Assembly (NCBI GenBank): GCA_951640165.1
Contig: OX621263.1
Span: 6,346,501-6,410,500, forward strand
Length of the DNA: 64,000 nucleotides
From: Pseudoips prasinana
Lineage: Eukaryota > Arthropoda > Insecta > Lepidoptera > Nolidae
Direction of reading: 5' to 3'
A model generated the notes under the pieces. It was not told where the DNA came from and searched no databases. It saw only the letters and a program-made list of their open reading frames with translations. Below are positions 34,197 through 46,068 of the stretch, piece after piece (the first letter of the stretch is position 1; the number at the start of each line of letters is the position of its first letter). Both the position numbers and the translations under genes were made by a program.

Positions 34197-34449
34197 GCCT
34201 GTTGGCGTGGTTGGTAGATACGCTGCCTTTCACGCCGCAGGTCGTGGGTTCGATTCCCACCCGGGACAAATAATTGTGTGCATAAACATGTCTGTTTGTC
34301 CTGAGTCTTGGTGTAAATTATCTATATAAGTAGGTATTTACAAAAGAAAAATAGTATATGTAGTATATCAGTTATCTGATTTCCATAGTACAAGCTCAGC
34401 TTAGTTTGGGATCAGATGGCCGTGTGTGAATAATGTCCCAGGATATTAT
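34197..34449 (+). repeat. tRNA-derived SINE family B, near-complete
   Basis: Reference copy for the window: head 'gttggcgtggttggtagata', box B-like 'gggttcgattcccacccg', body 'tgtcctgagtcttggtg', tail 'aatgtcccaggatatta'. Confidence 0.8.
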
Positions 34450-34795
34450 TTTTATTATTATAATATTGATGTATAGCAAAGTGGGGTATTGGGTATATTA
34501 TTTTATTAATAGGTACACCAACAGTACCATTAAATAAATTTATAATTTATATAATCATACAAAAGTAATCATACAAACAACCGGTATGCATAACATTGCT
34601 GAAAATGAATAATATACATAAATATAATTCTGCCTAGGAATCACAAAACTATAGATCATCAAATAAGAGAACAAGTAAGTATTATTTATAGACCAGAAAA
34701 TGTGTGTATGATACAAATGTCTAAAGGTGCATTAGTTGTTAATCTTTCATTATATAGCCTTGCAAAACGCGTAAGAAGACAATTATAATAATAAT
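34450..34795. other. AT-rich intergenic stretch
   Basis: No gene or recognised repeat seen. Confidence 0.45.
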
Positions 34796-34801
34796 AATAA
34801 G

Positions 34802-35160
34802 GACAGGACTATTGTTGCCAATAAGCCTGATATCGTTTTGGTAGACCGGTTGGAGCGCCGGGCATTTATTGTTGATATCCCTGTCCCATTTGACGATAAC
34901 CTCGTAAGAGCCGAGACTGACAAGTTGTCAAAATACTTAGATCTGGTTCACGAGGTTACCGCCATGTGGGATGTGGACTCAACAATAATTGTCCCGATAG
35001 TCGTCTCCGTAAACGGTCTCATAGCGAAGAGCCTCGACCAACATCTTAAGAGGCTTTCGCTAGATCACTGGGTCAAGGGTCGGATACAAAAGGCGGCAAT
35101 AATGGGAACGGCACGCATTGTGAGAAGGTTCCTTACTCTGTCGCCCTGACCGCCGGCGGC
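34802..35160 (+). pseudogene. LINE polyprotein C-terminal fragment
   Basis: The frame contains NKPDIVLVDRLERRAFIVD, LSKYLDLVHEVTAMW and GTARIVRRFL. This resembles the C-terminal domain of a group of non-LTR retrotransposon proteins. Only the tail remains; it stops at 35149. The GC-rich 3' flank (cctcgccgctgaagg) is probably its untranslated region, and a similar word occurs near 16.03 kb. Confidence 0.65.
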
Positions 35161-35369
35161 CTAGGGCGTCAAACCTCGCCGCTGAAGGACCTCTATTTTT
35201 TTCATATTTATTTATATATTATTGTTTTCTTTTTTATTTCAATTTTATAGATATAAATATGTAAAAAATAAGAACTTAAAATAAATAATTTGGAATAATA
35301 ATAATAATAAGACTTTATTTTCAGACCAAATTAGTGTCCAATAAGTAAGGAACAATTTTCTTATAAACT

Positions 35370-35650
35370 AGTGTTAGTAATAAGTATTTTAAAATATGTA
35401 ACAAATTTACCATTCATTGCTGCGTCATTCCATGCGAAATGGCGCAGCAATGATTGAGGTAAATACAGTCTAGCTGACTAGCGATCATGCGAAGGATGCT
35501 GTTGGTGCTGCCACGTATTCTGCGCACCAGAGATGCGCATCTCTTACGCATCGTAGCGTAGAAACAATCTACGCAATGCTCAGCAAACATCCCTGATGCA
35601 CTAGAGAATCGCCGCAGCCCCATCAGCATCCTGAACGCATTATTAAATTG
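35370..35650 (-). pseudogene. LINE reverse-transcriptase C-terminal fragment
   Basis: The minus-strand frame reads MLMGLRRFSSASGMFAEHC and then RKRCASLVRRIRGSTNSIL, a typical tail of some insect non-LTR retrotransposon RTs. Truncated on both sides. Confidence 0.55.
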
Positions 35651-35989
35651 AACTCGAAGGGCACTGTAAGATTTTTGAGTTAGTAATTATATGAAAAATT
35701 TAAAGTGAATGTGGGTAAATCAAGAAAGGAAATCGAAATCACTACCTACGGCGTGAAAGACAAGCATCTACCAACCACGCCGTCGGCCCGTCGAGATTCA
35801 AAATAATATTGATAATACCAACGCCTATAACCTGGCAAGATTGAATAGCGCTATCCCTAAACTCTGAACGTGAGATGTATTTTTATTTGTGGACGGAGAC
35901 ACATATGTGCATGACATAACTATAAGGTTACACTACTTTCAGAATACATTTTAAGATTACTATTCTTAATTCTGAACAAAATCTTCATT

Positions 35990-36240
35990 TGGTCAATCAT
36001 TTAAGTAATCAATTTAGCTATAGTATAAATACCACCAGAAAATTGTATTAAAACAAAAGTACTGAAGCAAATATTGAATTCATTATGAACACGTATTCAA
36101 TCAAATTCATTTGGTCAATCAATCAAATAATCAATTTAGCTATCGTATAAATACAACCAGCCAATAATAGAAACCTTAATAATATTAAAAAATAAACACT
36201 GAAGCAAATGTCGACTTTAATTCACAATCACAAAGTGCTG
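35990..36240 (+). promoter_or_regulatory. Possible chorion promoter relics, two tandem copies
   Basis: 'aatcaatttagctat.gtataaatac' occurs twice (about 36010-36032 and 36130-36153). Each is followed by 'actgaagcaaat'. After the second, ATG TCG ACT begins a frame at about 36207 whose first residues (MST) match known class A chorion signal exons, but the frame then diverges. Interpretation is tentative. Confidence 0.35.
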
Positions 36241-36739
36241 AATTATCGTCTTATTGAAATCCAATATTTTGTGAAACATAATATACCTTTTTTATATTGC
36301 TTTTCGATGAATTGTATCCTATTATATTATTTAAAAACTATGACTTGTAAAACCATTACCAATAAATGACTATTTGACTATTTGACTACTACTGTACTCG
36401 TTTAAAGAAGAACATAGCGCTGAGGAAACACCGAAGCAGGTAATTCGTTCCAGAGCCTGCACGTACGTGGGAAGTATGAACGCCGAAAGCGCACCGTGCT
36501 TGACGAGATCGCTCCTAGGTGGTACAGATGAACCCTACTGCGAATGCGTGTGGTGCGATGATACAAAGGGGACGATGGCAAAATCTCAACAGTTCCTTCC
36601 TTAAAATTACGATAAATTTGTACATAAAATATGTATGTATATTCAAAACGGTATAAAAGATTTACAATGCTTGTTATGTAATAAAATTATTGCTATCTGG
36701 GTTGCGTTTACTTACAAAGTCACAAATTATATGACCATT

Positions 36740-37435
36740 GAAGTTTACTTCTATGATTTCATTACTTGGGGTGCCTTTCCACCATAGGTGTGCTATGCAG
36801 CTATGCTGTGAGAATATAAAAGCTAAGCTACTAAACTATGTGAGCGTTTCCACTGATGTTAAGCTATGTAGCGGTACGAGTAAGATGTGTTGTGAAGATG
36901 CACCGATGCGCGAGGACGATGCGCAGCTCGAGCTATGCTATGTATCGATAGTACTCTTTAGCGACACGTCCAGTTCATTTTTACTGTGGGTACTCTGCTC
37001 TGCACAAAGCTACACCACTAGCGACGACCTATAGCAGCCATCCATAGCACGCATCCTTACATATAATATAATAAAATATCTAGGGACAATCACACAGATC
37101 ATCCTAGCCCCAAACTAAGCAAAGCTTGTACTATGGGTACCACGCGACGATATACATACTTATATAGATAGATAATAAATACTTAAATACATAGAAAATA
37201 TCCATGACTCAGAAACAAATATTCGTGCTCATCACACAAATATTTGCACTTACCGGGATTCGAACCCAGGACCACCAGCTTCGTAGGCAGGAGCACTACC
37301 AACTAGGCTACTAATCTTATCTTATTTGAATCCGTTTCCACCATTGCTAAGCTATGTGCACCAATGAATATGATTGGTAGATATGAAACGCTTCCACAGC
37401 AACGCAGCATAGCACATATCTGGTGGAATAGCAGC
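36740..37435. mobile_element. TIR element ('cctttccaccatag...ctggtggaatag') with nested SINE
   Basis: The left end 'tttccaccataggtgtgctatg' pieces mirror the right end 'catagcacatatctggtgga'. The interior repeats 'agctatg/catagc' words. SINE A (37076-37311) lies inside. Confidence 0.5.
37076..37311 (-). repeat. tRNA-derived SINE family A
   Basis: Near-complete reverse copy inserted in the TIR element above. Confidence 0.75.
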
Positions 37436-37720
37436 CTTAGTAAGCTAAAAGTGAAGCGTGTTGAATAAACCTTATCTCTACTTAGATATCTTTACGCAAA
37501 ACTAAGACACAACGCAAATCAGATAACAATAAGTGCGTGTTTTAATGGCATTAAGCTATCATTTTATCATCTTCTTAAGTAATATCCAACATTTGAAAAT
37601 CTCATACATGTTTTATCTACAACGGATAGATATGATATAAAATACAGTAATACTAATAATAAAATAAATATAATTTTCAAGCAGGATTACCAAACTTTAA
37701 GAAAACGATAGATAATTCCT

Positions 37721-37776
37721 TTTAGATAACCTTTGTTTGTATTGCAACCGGAAAGATAAATCTAAAAGTATATAAA
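37721..37776 (+). promoter_or_regulatory. Chorion-type promoter
   Basis: TATATAAA at 37769-37776 is 54 bp before the start codon. AGATAA motifs lie near 37723 and 37754, and a 'attgcaacc' (C/EBP-like) word is at 37741. Confidence 0.5.
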
Positions 37777-37822
37777 TATTATGATTCCAATTTTACTAAT
37801 TAGATCGTAATTGATTTGGATC

Positions 37823-39246
37823 ATGGATACTTGCGTGGGACTAATTTTAGCTGGGATTTTACAGGTAAATATATGCGAACAGCTCACTTAAATACTTATT
37901 AAAAAGAAAGAAAACGATTCAATTTCCTTAGCAATAATTTCACTCAAAAATGTTAAATTTAATTTTAATCTATAAATATTAAATTTCATTTGATTGTATC
38001 AAGTTTCTATTATTAATAAGAGACTAACTTTATTAATTAATGGAATCAGGCGTTACTTTGAAGAAATTCATGCCATTCAAAATAGAAAATTAATATGTAG
38101 TGTTAATTGCGCTAATTGTCAGTTTGCCGGGATACAATATGCACCGCTCTCCCGCCCGCAAAAAATATATACATGCAAGAAGGACAATAAAATATGCAAA
38201 TTACATGCGCCGGTATCATACCCAACACGTGTTTTAGTCTTCCATGGAACATTCTCAAGGGATGCGTAACTCGTCGAGTGCTCGAATGTGAAAGAATTTG
38301 CAGACGAGAGGGTGGTACATATTGCGTCCCAGGTTGATTAACCTGACAGTTAGCGGAATTAACACTAAACCAAGTATTAATTTTCTATTTAGAACTAATT
38401 TTATTTATTTATTTCATGTTATTCTCATTTCAGGTTACGATAGCACAATCGATGTCACATCACAGGGTGACCAGGAGTATTATTAATAATAATGGCATTG
38501 GCATAATAAACAGAGTAGCTGGCAATGGTATGCTAGCTAACAACCAGTTTATGAGAAATCTGCCAGTAGCTACTAATAATAACTACGGAGGTGCTAGTGT
38601 GATTAGTTCAATAAAAGCTAATACAAACAACAAATTGGCTAATTCTAATCACGTAGCCAACAATTTAGTAAGCAATCTAGCTTACGCGAAATTACTTAAC
38701 CCAAATATGGAAATTGGCACGGTCTCCAAAACTAATCTAGCAAATAATATGGTAAATACTATTAACAGTATTGTTAGTAAGGAAGATGCTATTTACAATA
38801 TCAATCCAAATCAAGTCGTGGCTAAAACTGATGTACCAGTGGCAATTATTGCCAATGAGGAAGTGGTCAATGCGAATTTAATGACGCCTACTCCATCTGT
38901 AGTGTCAACTGTAAATGAAGTTATAGTAAATGGTCGACGGGAGCTACCCACATTTGTAGGCGCCGGGAATATTGGAGGCATAGAATATCCTAATATGGCA
39001 AATGGATTAAACTCTAATTTTGCTACATTTTCATTTGGACCGGAAGAAAAACGGTTTACAGTAACTTCCGGCTCTTCTGGCAATCAACCATTTGGTATCA
39101 AATTGTTGAGTGATAATATAGAAATTGGAGGTAGTTTGTCAGTAACGGGTAAGATGCCAATTTATGGAGCAGTCACGTTAAATGGTAACCTGCCAATCGA
39201 TGGCACAGCAAGTGTTAATTATAATAGTGGTGGTGAGGCCGTTTAA
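37823..39246 (+). CDS. Class B-like chorion protein with an Asn-rich arm (two exons)
   Basis: Exons 37823-37864 and 38434-39246 give 284 residues. Exon 1 is MDTCVGLILAGILQ with a CAG|gtaaat donor; the intron is phase 0. Exon 2 begins VTIAQSMS, so cleavage is expected after the AQ-type site. Residues about 20-200 form an Asn/Ala/Val-rich arm (NNNGIGIINRVAGNGMLANN). The last ~65 residues match the class B chorion central domain: FTVTSGSS, IKLLSDNIEIGGSLSV, then GKMPIYGAVTLNGNLPIDG, VNYNSGG. Chorion central domains form the beta-sheet core of eggshell fibrils. There is no glycine- or cysteine-rich arm, and I see no cysteine in the mature chain, unlike typical silkmoth chorions. AATAAA is at 39362. 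The next chorion gene downstream is convergent. Confidence 0.85.
38090..38275. repeat. Unclassified repeat in intron 1, shared with the 46-kb gene
   Basis: Shares long words with 46722-46910 in the same plus-strand orientation ('atgtagtgttaatt', 'aagaaggacaata', 'aaattacatgcgcc', 'acccaacacgtgttt'). Confidence 0.7.
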
Positions 39247-39249
39247 GCA

Positions 39250-40550
39250 TAGTTTAAGTTTATTTGTGCTATAATTTAAAGTGAGTTATATTGATAATGT
39301 ATAAAGTTATTTATTAATTTATTTTACTAATGAGTATTATTTGTAATCAAACTTTGGATTTAATAAATCTATGTGAATAATGAATAGTTTTTCTTACCTT
39401 TCAATTGGATACTCAAAATGTTATCAATGAAAGCTATGAAGGTTTTGAATTGTGAAGAATTTAAATTAGTTTAAAGAAGAACAAATGTACCTGGATATTA
39501 ATTATTCTTCTTCCTGAATAGCATTCTAATACAACTTTCTACTCTAGTTTTTTTCTTTGGTTGTCTTTTGTGTTATTTGGATTTCTTAAGGTCTTGTTTT
39601 TTGTTGACTGCCATGTGGTAGTCAACTAAAAACGGCCTCATTCGTTCTGGAAGGTTTAGTTTTTCTCCACAATAAATCATTTCAGATGAGGTAACAAGAG
39701 GCAACCGATTAAAAACAAAATGTAAAATCTTCATACACTCACTGAATGATGCATCTAAACGTAACCCAATCTATTAAATCATCAATATTATAGTAGTCTT
39801 CAATCAACAAAATTATAATATTTAATTTTCATTGTATTTCTTGATTAAAATTGTTTTGTTTAAATAAGTTGTATTTAAATACGAAAATGAATGTAATTAT
39901 TGAGACTTGTATTTTTGCGTGTGCTTGACATGATGATAAAGCCTTACTTTTCACGCCACAAGATTACTTCAAACTGAGCATCTACTTAGATTCACAGTCT
40001 TAGGAGCTGAATACGATATTCGCACTTGCCTCCCTATTTTACTAGTTGGTAAGGAATTCAATTAAAGATCTCCATGAATGTGCATGATAATATAAATAAA
40101 ATCATTTTACTTGTTAATATAACCATTCTCAACTCACATAAAATTCAAAGGACAATTCTCATAAAGTTAAGTTAGTACCTAGAAGATTCTAGCGGTAGAA
40201 AAATAATTACAGTAGAAAGCTCAAATTTACAGAATAACCTGGGGCTGAAATATCCAGAACAAGGAGACCAGGATCTACCCCTAAAAAGTGTACCTTAGTT
40301 CGAGTATGTGTAGAGTGCATTCAGGGCTCTAGGGATAGAATATAAAGTAATGGGGGTTAGTAAAAAAGATCCTGAAGGGTTAAAGTGCTGTACATAAATA
40401 CACCTCTACCTATGTATGTACTAGAATGTCTAATACGAAGTCTAAATACATTACAAATGCCTAAATACAGATTACACCTACTTAATTTTGAACACATGTC
40501 GGGTAAATTTCTTTGAGCCTTGTAGAGTTTGCAATGGCCGCACACACTTA
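39250..40550. other. AT-rich intergenic region
   Basis: 3' flank of the class B-like gene. No exon, RNA gene or clear repeat was recognised. Confidence 0.45.
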
Positions 40551-40559
40551 CTTAATTAT

Positions 40560-40965
40560 AGTATGGGCAGTGGTTACCCTAGTGTCAGAGTTGTTTAACG
40601 ACTGTTGCCTAATGGCTACAACCGGGACCGACAGCTTAACGTGCCCTCTGAATAACGCAGCCGCTCAGAAATTAAACCTCTTAGGTGGTCACCCATCTCT
40701 GGACTGACCGCGAGCCTGACGGACCGGTGAGAGCATCTGGCTATGAGCGCCTATCGCCGCCAATAAGCTTCTGTTATTTTTTTATTTTTAATAAGAAACG
40801 CCCGCACTAGCGAGCCTAATCCCTGTTTCGAGGGGTACTTTACAAACATATAATAGACGGACAAATATTACATCCAGACTCAGAACAACTATTTATGGGT
40901 CACTGCCACCCGGGACACGAAGCAGCTAGGCGACTGTCTTAGCCGCTGCGCCACACGTGCAGTAA
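40560..40965. repeat. Two interspersed repeats in series
   Basis: 40560-40760 is the 'aaccgggaccgacagctta' family. 40790-40963 is SINE C-like ('acaactatttatgggtcac', 'gcgactgtcttagccgctgc'). Confidence 0.5.
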
Positions 40966-41168
40966 TTTTCATTCATTGATGACAACATACATTGGTAAAA
41001 AAGTGATAATAATAAGCAGCAGGAGGCTGTCGGTATATGAACGCTTCTTTAGCCGCTTGATAAAAGTACTGAAAAGTCTATTGTTAGATGGTAACAAAGT
41101 GCTTGCTTTCAATGACTGGGATTGTCCAGCCATTAGGCCCTACTGGTTTCCTTCGGTCTACTAAAATG

Positions 41169-41516
41169 AACAAACCGACTTGGAAGCATCACTTACTGAT
41201 TGTATATGCCAGGCACAACCGTAAGGTATGCAATCTCAGGAAAAAAATCCTTCGTGAGAAGTGTGGGGTGAATCGTGACGTTGTCGCAATTGACAATGGA
41301 CTTACACCGCTCTCCGTAGCTAAAAAGAACTGGAGTAAGCCGGAGTTACTTAGCACACGGGATCGCATTGACGTATGGAAGAGCAAGGTACTTCATGGTA
41401 GGTTCCACCAGGCCCTATATGATGTGGATCTACAAGCATATGTTGTTTGGCTATGTTTCAGTGACCACTTTGGGGACATTGAAGGTTTTGCCGTAGTGAT
41501 CGCTTTTGGTATGTAA
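41169..41516 (+). pseudogene. LINE polyprotein fragment
   Basis: The frame reads a segment with RDRIDVWKSKVLHGRFHQAL and VDLQAYVVWL. It resembles the region just upstream of the zinc-binding domain in the same sort of LINE protein as at 34.8 kb. It ends in a LINE 3' fragment ('gcttttggtatgtaagttgg'). Confidence 0.5.
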
Positions 41517-41618
41517 GTTGGCGACCGCGGTTAGGTGGTAGCTATTAAACAGGAGGCGCTGTTTTTCTTTATTTATTTAATGTCCATATTCAGAATATAG
41601 TTATAAAATAATAAATAA

Positions 41619-41983
41619 AAAAGGTTTTTATTCACGTAGACTTTAAAAAAGCGCTTGTAAATAGTCAGAACATATTCGTAGTAATATATAATTAATTTAT
41701 AATTATTTCTAGGTACATATAGATATTTAGGTACACGGATTGTAGGAAATAATTTACAATAAGATTTATTTTATAACAGTAACGATATTTAACTAACTTA
41801 AATTAAGTTATTGTCAAGGATCATGTGTAGGTTTAATTATCAAATTTTTAAATTTTAGCTATATTTTTACTACATATTGTCGAATGGTTCTGTCTATATT
41901 AAGGTACGAATTAAATGTTATCATTATGGCGGACCTTGTGTTTATAACGACGGTCGCGCTTTAATGCTACCACCGGATCCAAT
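41619..41983 (+). repeat. Interspersed repeat D, long copy
   Basis: Runs from 'ggtttttattcacgtagact' to 'gctaccaccggatccaatgc'. The latter end also appears near 26.93 kb in reverse and at 53.43 kb. Confidence 0.65.
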
Positions 41984-42840
41984 GCGGTCCAACTGAGAAG
42001 ACCCAGCGAAACAAACTCAGCGGGTGTCTCTACTGCCGGTTTCAACACTGCCCAGTTGAGACGCTCCGGCGAAACATACTCAGTTGATGACCTAGGTAAT
42101 ATTTCTATAATACGAGCGTTGTATTTTGCAATGTGACCTTATACACATAATTGTGTGTATAAGTCATAAATTGTGGAATGAGTAACGTCACTCCTTATAA
42201 ATAATATTCGGAATTACGGTCGTCGAACAAACTGTTACAACAAGAAATATTTTTTGTCTTTAATGTTAAAAAACACAATGACCCAGAACGTCCAGGGGAT
42301 CTACCGCCTAAGTCGCCGATCATCGTGATCGTCATTGTCGTTATAGTATAAAGATAAAGATGCATTTATTTGTATGAAACATGTGTTAAATTTTTTACAC
42401 GTGGTGTTACAATGATAGTTATAGTGGTATCAACATGTCCTGCCAAATCAGGCGTACAAATGACTTAAAATTTATATATGTAAAATAGTTTGCCGCAATT
42501 CAAAACACAATAATTTCACATATTTGGCACAATAGACTTATCTAGTAAAAAATCATTCACACTATAGAACCCTTTTTTCAAAGTAATTCTTTAAATTTCT
42601 TTTTGAATAAGATTTAGTTAGGGTTTTATATGAAAAAGGTATTTTATTGTAGATTTATGGCGGATAATAGATGAACTTTAAAAAAATACTAAATCATTCG
42701 TTCAATCGAATTCCATGAGTACATGTGACGTCATAAATGATGAACCATTTGTGTTCGTCATTTAATTAGGAACATTACTAGCTCATTTGAGTTACTAATT
42801 TATAACCTCCATTTATTTGAAGTGAGGCACCAAAGTTTTT
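41984..42840. other. Non-coding stretch with a degenerate foldback element
   Basis: 42690-42838 resembles the 1.6-kb foldback MITE in layout (central 'tgacgtcataaatg', 'ccatttatttgaa' arm). Nothing else recognised. Confidence 0.4.
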
Positions 42841-44547
42841 GCTCGCCAGCTAGGTAGATCTCATCTGACGAAACTTAAAACTGCGGATGGCAAAACCGTG
42901 ACCTCCAAGTTCGAGATACTCGAGGAAATTGAGAGTTTCTACAAAGACCTGTACGCATCACGGACGACTAAACCCACGAGACCCAGCGCTGACGACCACA
43001 GAGCCCCACTCACACGCCATTACACGGAAGACATCCCTGATGTGAACCAGGACGAGGTCAGAGTGGCTCTCGAGCAGCTTAAGAACAACAAGTCGCCAGG
43101 TGATGACGGAATCACCACTGAGCTCCTGAAGGCAGGCGGGATTCCAATCCTGAAAGAGCTAGCGAGTCTCTTTAATTCCGTCATTCACCAGGGCTTAACA
43201 CCTCAAGCGTGGAGCGGGAGTGCGGTGGTTCTATTCTTCAAAAAAGGTGACAAAACCTTGCTGAAGAACTACAGACCCATCTCACTGCTGAGCCACGTTT
43301 ACAAGTTGTTCTCGAGAGTACTAACAAACCGCCTCGCCAGAAGACTTGACGAGTTCCAGCCTCCGGAACAAGCCGGGTTTCGAAAAGGCTACAGCACCGT
43401 AGACCACATCCATACTGTTCGGCAGATTGTACAAAAGACTGAAGAGTACAATCAGCCGCTGTGTATTGCCTTCGTGGACTACGAGAAAGCCTTCGACTCC
43501 ATCGAAACCTGGGCGGTTTTGGATGCTCTGCAGCGATGTCGCATCGATTGGTGCTATATCGAGGTGCTGAGATGTCTGTATGATACCGCCACAATGACCG
43601 TCCAGGTCCAGGACCAAAAGACCAGCCCGATCGAGCTGCGTCGAGGGGTGAGACAGGGGGATGTAATATCCCCTAAGCTCTTCTCCAACGCGCTCGAAGA
43701 CGTCTTCAAGACGCTGGACTGGACTGGACGGGGCATTAACATCAACGGCGAATACATCTCACACCTTCGGTTCGCCGATGATATCGTCATCGTTGCAGAG
43801 TCACTGGAACAGTTAAGCGAAATGCTGCAAAGCCTAAATGGAGCCTCTCGAGGTGTCGGTCTCGGCATGAACTTGGATAAAACCAAGATCATGTTCAATG
43901 AACATGTCACGCCGGGACCAATCTACGTCGATGGTTCGATGCTCGAAGTTGTTCGGGAGTATGTCTACCTTGGACAAGTTGTCCAATTGGGTAGAAACAA
44001 CTTCGAGAAAGAAATCAACCGCAGGATCCAGTTGGGTTGGGCAGCATTTGGCAAACTACGTCATGTCTTCTCCTCGCCTTTACCGCAATGTCTGAAGTCT
44101 AAAGTCTACAACCATGTCCAACCATGCGTCCTACCTGTTATGACCTACGGTGCTGAGACGTGGACACTCACAGTGGGACTAGTCCATAAATTGAAAGTCG
44201 CACAGCGAGCTATGGAGCGGGCTATGCTCGGCGTCTCTTTGAAGGATAAAATTCGTAACGAAGTAATCCGACAAAGAACCAAAGTTACCGACATAGCTCG
44301 CAGACTTAGCAAGCTGAAGTGGCAATGGGCTGGTCACATCTGCAGAAGGACCGACGGCCGATGGAGCAAACGTGTTCTAGAGTGGAGACCGCGACTTGGT
44401 AAGCGTAAGGTAGGACGGCCCCCAGCTAGGTGGACCGACGACTTCAAAATGGTCGCTGGGACAGACTGGATGCGGAAGGCGGAGGACCGTGTGCAATGGC
44501 GCGTGTTAGGAGATGCTTATGTCCAGCAGTGGACTGCGATAGGCTGA
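42841..44547 (+). pseudogene. RTE-type non-LTR retrotransposon reverse transcriptase, 5' truncated
   Basis: Open for about 569 codons from the truncation point (ARQLGRSHLTKLKTADGKTV). RT motifs in order: LLKNYRPISLLSHVYKLFSR, FRKGYSTVDHIHT, FVDYEKAFDSIETW, RRGVRQGDVISPKLFSNALE and catalytic RFADDIVIVAE. The C-terminus has GAETWTLT, HICRRTDGRW and RPPARWTDDFKMVAGTDWMR, characteristic of insect RTE-like elements. The endonuclease is missing, and the junction with upstream sequence falls near 42840. No internal stop was seen, so the insertion is fairly recent. The GC content is clearly above that of its surroundings. Confidence 0.88.
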
Positions 44548-44602
44548 TTGATTGATTTATTTGAACGCCTATCACGATTACCCCCAGGATTCGGAACTAG
44601 TT

Positions 44603-44790
44603 GAATCATCATCATCCAAAAAAAGTCTACTGCTGATCAAAAGCATCCCTCCATCAAAATCTACCATCACTAGTTTTTTTTCTGCCGCATCCAGCGGATT
44701 TCCATGAACCTTATACGATTGTCGGTTCACTTTTTGAGTGGCCTGCTCACGCTGCGTCAGTTTGTGGTCAAGAAGCTTTCTGTTTCAGTA
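44603..44790 (-). repeat. RTE-type LINE 3'-end fragment
   Basis: 'atcatcatcatcc', 'gtctactgctgatcaaaagc' and 'cacgctgcgtcagtttg' form a degenerate antisense tail, abutting the RTE reverse transcriptase. Confidence 0.45.
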
Positions 44791-44954
44791 GCCGACGGTA
44801 CTACAAGCAATGACATCAATTCTTTGGGCTTTGTCAGTTACATTGGTTCACTTCCGGTCTCAGACATCTCCGATTCGATATCACACGAAGAACTTTCTCT
44901 ATTGCTCTGCATTTTTGTGACCTTATCTCTATTAGTATGCCTATCTTTAACAGA

Positions 44955-45224
44955 GACAAATAGAAAAACTGTCAGGCAAATTAAATCTGCAGCATATGCA
45001 GTTAAAACTATTAGACGCCTCAATGAAGACACAGCTAGAATAGCTCATTTAATTAATTTCGTAGTATAATGTCCTACGGAATTATTCTCTGGGGTAGCTC
45101 TGCGGACATTACCATCATATTTATATTGCAAAAAAAAGCTATAAGAGCCATTTATAATTTTGGTTCGAGAGTGTCTTTAAGGGAAAAGTTCAAAGAAGTT
45201 ATGATTATAAGTGTATTATCTCAG

Positions 45225-45255
<31 letters not shown>

Positions 45256-45540
45256 ATCTGGTTATATGTGCATAAAAATATAGATTCCTTCTGTAAAAGG
45301 AGCGATACACATAATATAGATACTAGATATTAGCATAATTTTACGTTTCATACTACACGTCTCCACAAAATAAGTAATTCTTTTATGGGGCAATGTATAA
45401 GATCCAAAACAATCTTCCCAATAATATTAAAGAATTGTCTACAAATAAGTTCAAAAGAATGATTACAGCCAAATTCTGTAGCAGGGCATATAATAACATT
45501 TTCTGATTATTTAAGTGACAAAAGTGCTTGGGATTGAGTT
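44955..45540 (+). pseudogene. Jockey/CR1-like LINE fragment, broken
   Basis: Frames read SAAYAVKTIRRL, then MSYGIILWGSSADITIIFIL and KFKEVMIISVLSQYI, matching the 17.1-kb element (SAAYAVRKVRQL, IMSYGILLWGRAADIH). There are several frame changes, and a (TA)n run at 45224-45250 falls in the coding part. Confidence 0.65.
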
Positions 45541-46068
45541 ATTCTTAGTCAATACACATAAAATTTGTAATTATTGTTAAGTAAATTTTATTGTAATAGA
45601 GGATCAAGTACAACTGTGTTTTCTGGCAGAGTTTCTCAGTAACTACCACGCCATGCACTGCACGGTAGTGTAAAAAATTACGATTCCACATAAATGTAAA
45701 ATTTTATTTGTATCCTTGACTTAGACCAAATTATTTTATATAAAAATGAAGTTATTAATTTTTTTTTAATTTAAAGTTTTAGCTCAACGTTGTAGAAGGC
45801 GCCCTTAATGCCAATGGCATTCTCTACCAGTGAACTTAATTTTTTTTACTTTTTGTATTACCGTCACTTATACTACCCTACTTTTTCTTAGAATTAAATG
45901 AAACATCCAAAATATTCATAAATTAAACAAGTTTATTCTCAAAATCATTAGATCAACATTTCATCATTATTCTATCTATTAACAAATATTACAATAACAC
46001 AAACGTACAAGTATTTCTACATCTCTAAGTAGTTAGAGTTGTATAAATTCTTCTATGTTTTTAGTTAG
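45541..46068. other. 3' flank of the class A-like gene
   Basis: AT-rich. The antisense AATAAA at about 45936-45941 could serve as the poly(A) signal of the minus-strand gene. Confidence 0.4.

Noticed and set aside
36738..37034. 98-codon open frame
   Set aside because: It lies wholly inside a TIR repeat made of 'agctatg' words, and its composition follows the repeat.
37994..38269. 91-codon frame inside the intron of the class B-like gene
   Set aside because: It coincides with a repeat shared with the 46-kb intron, where the frame is not kept.
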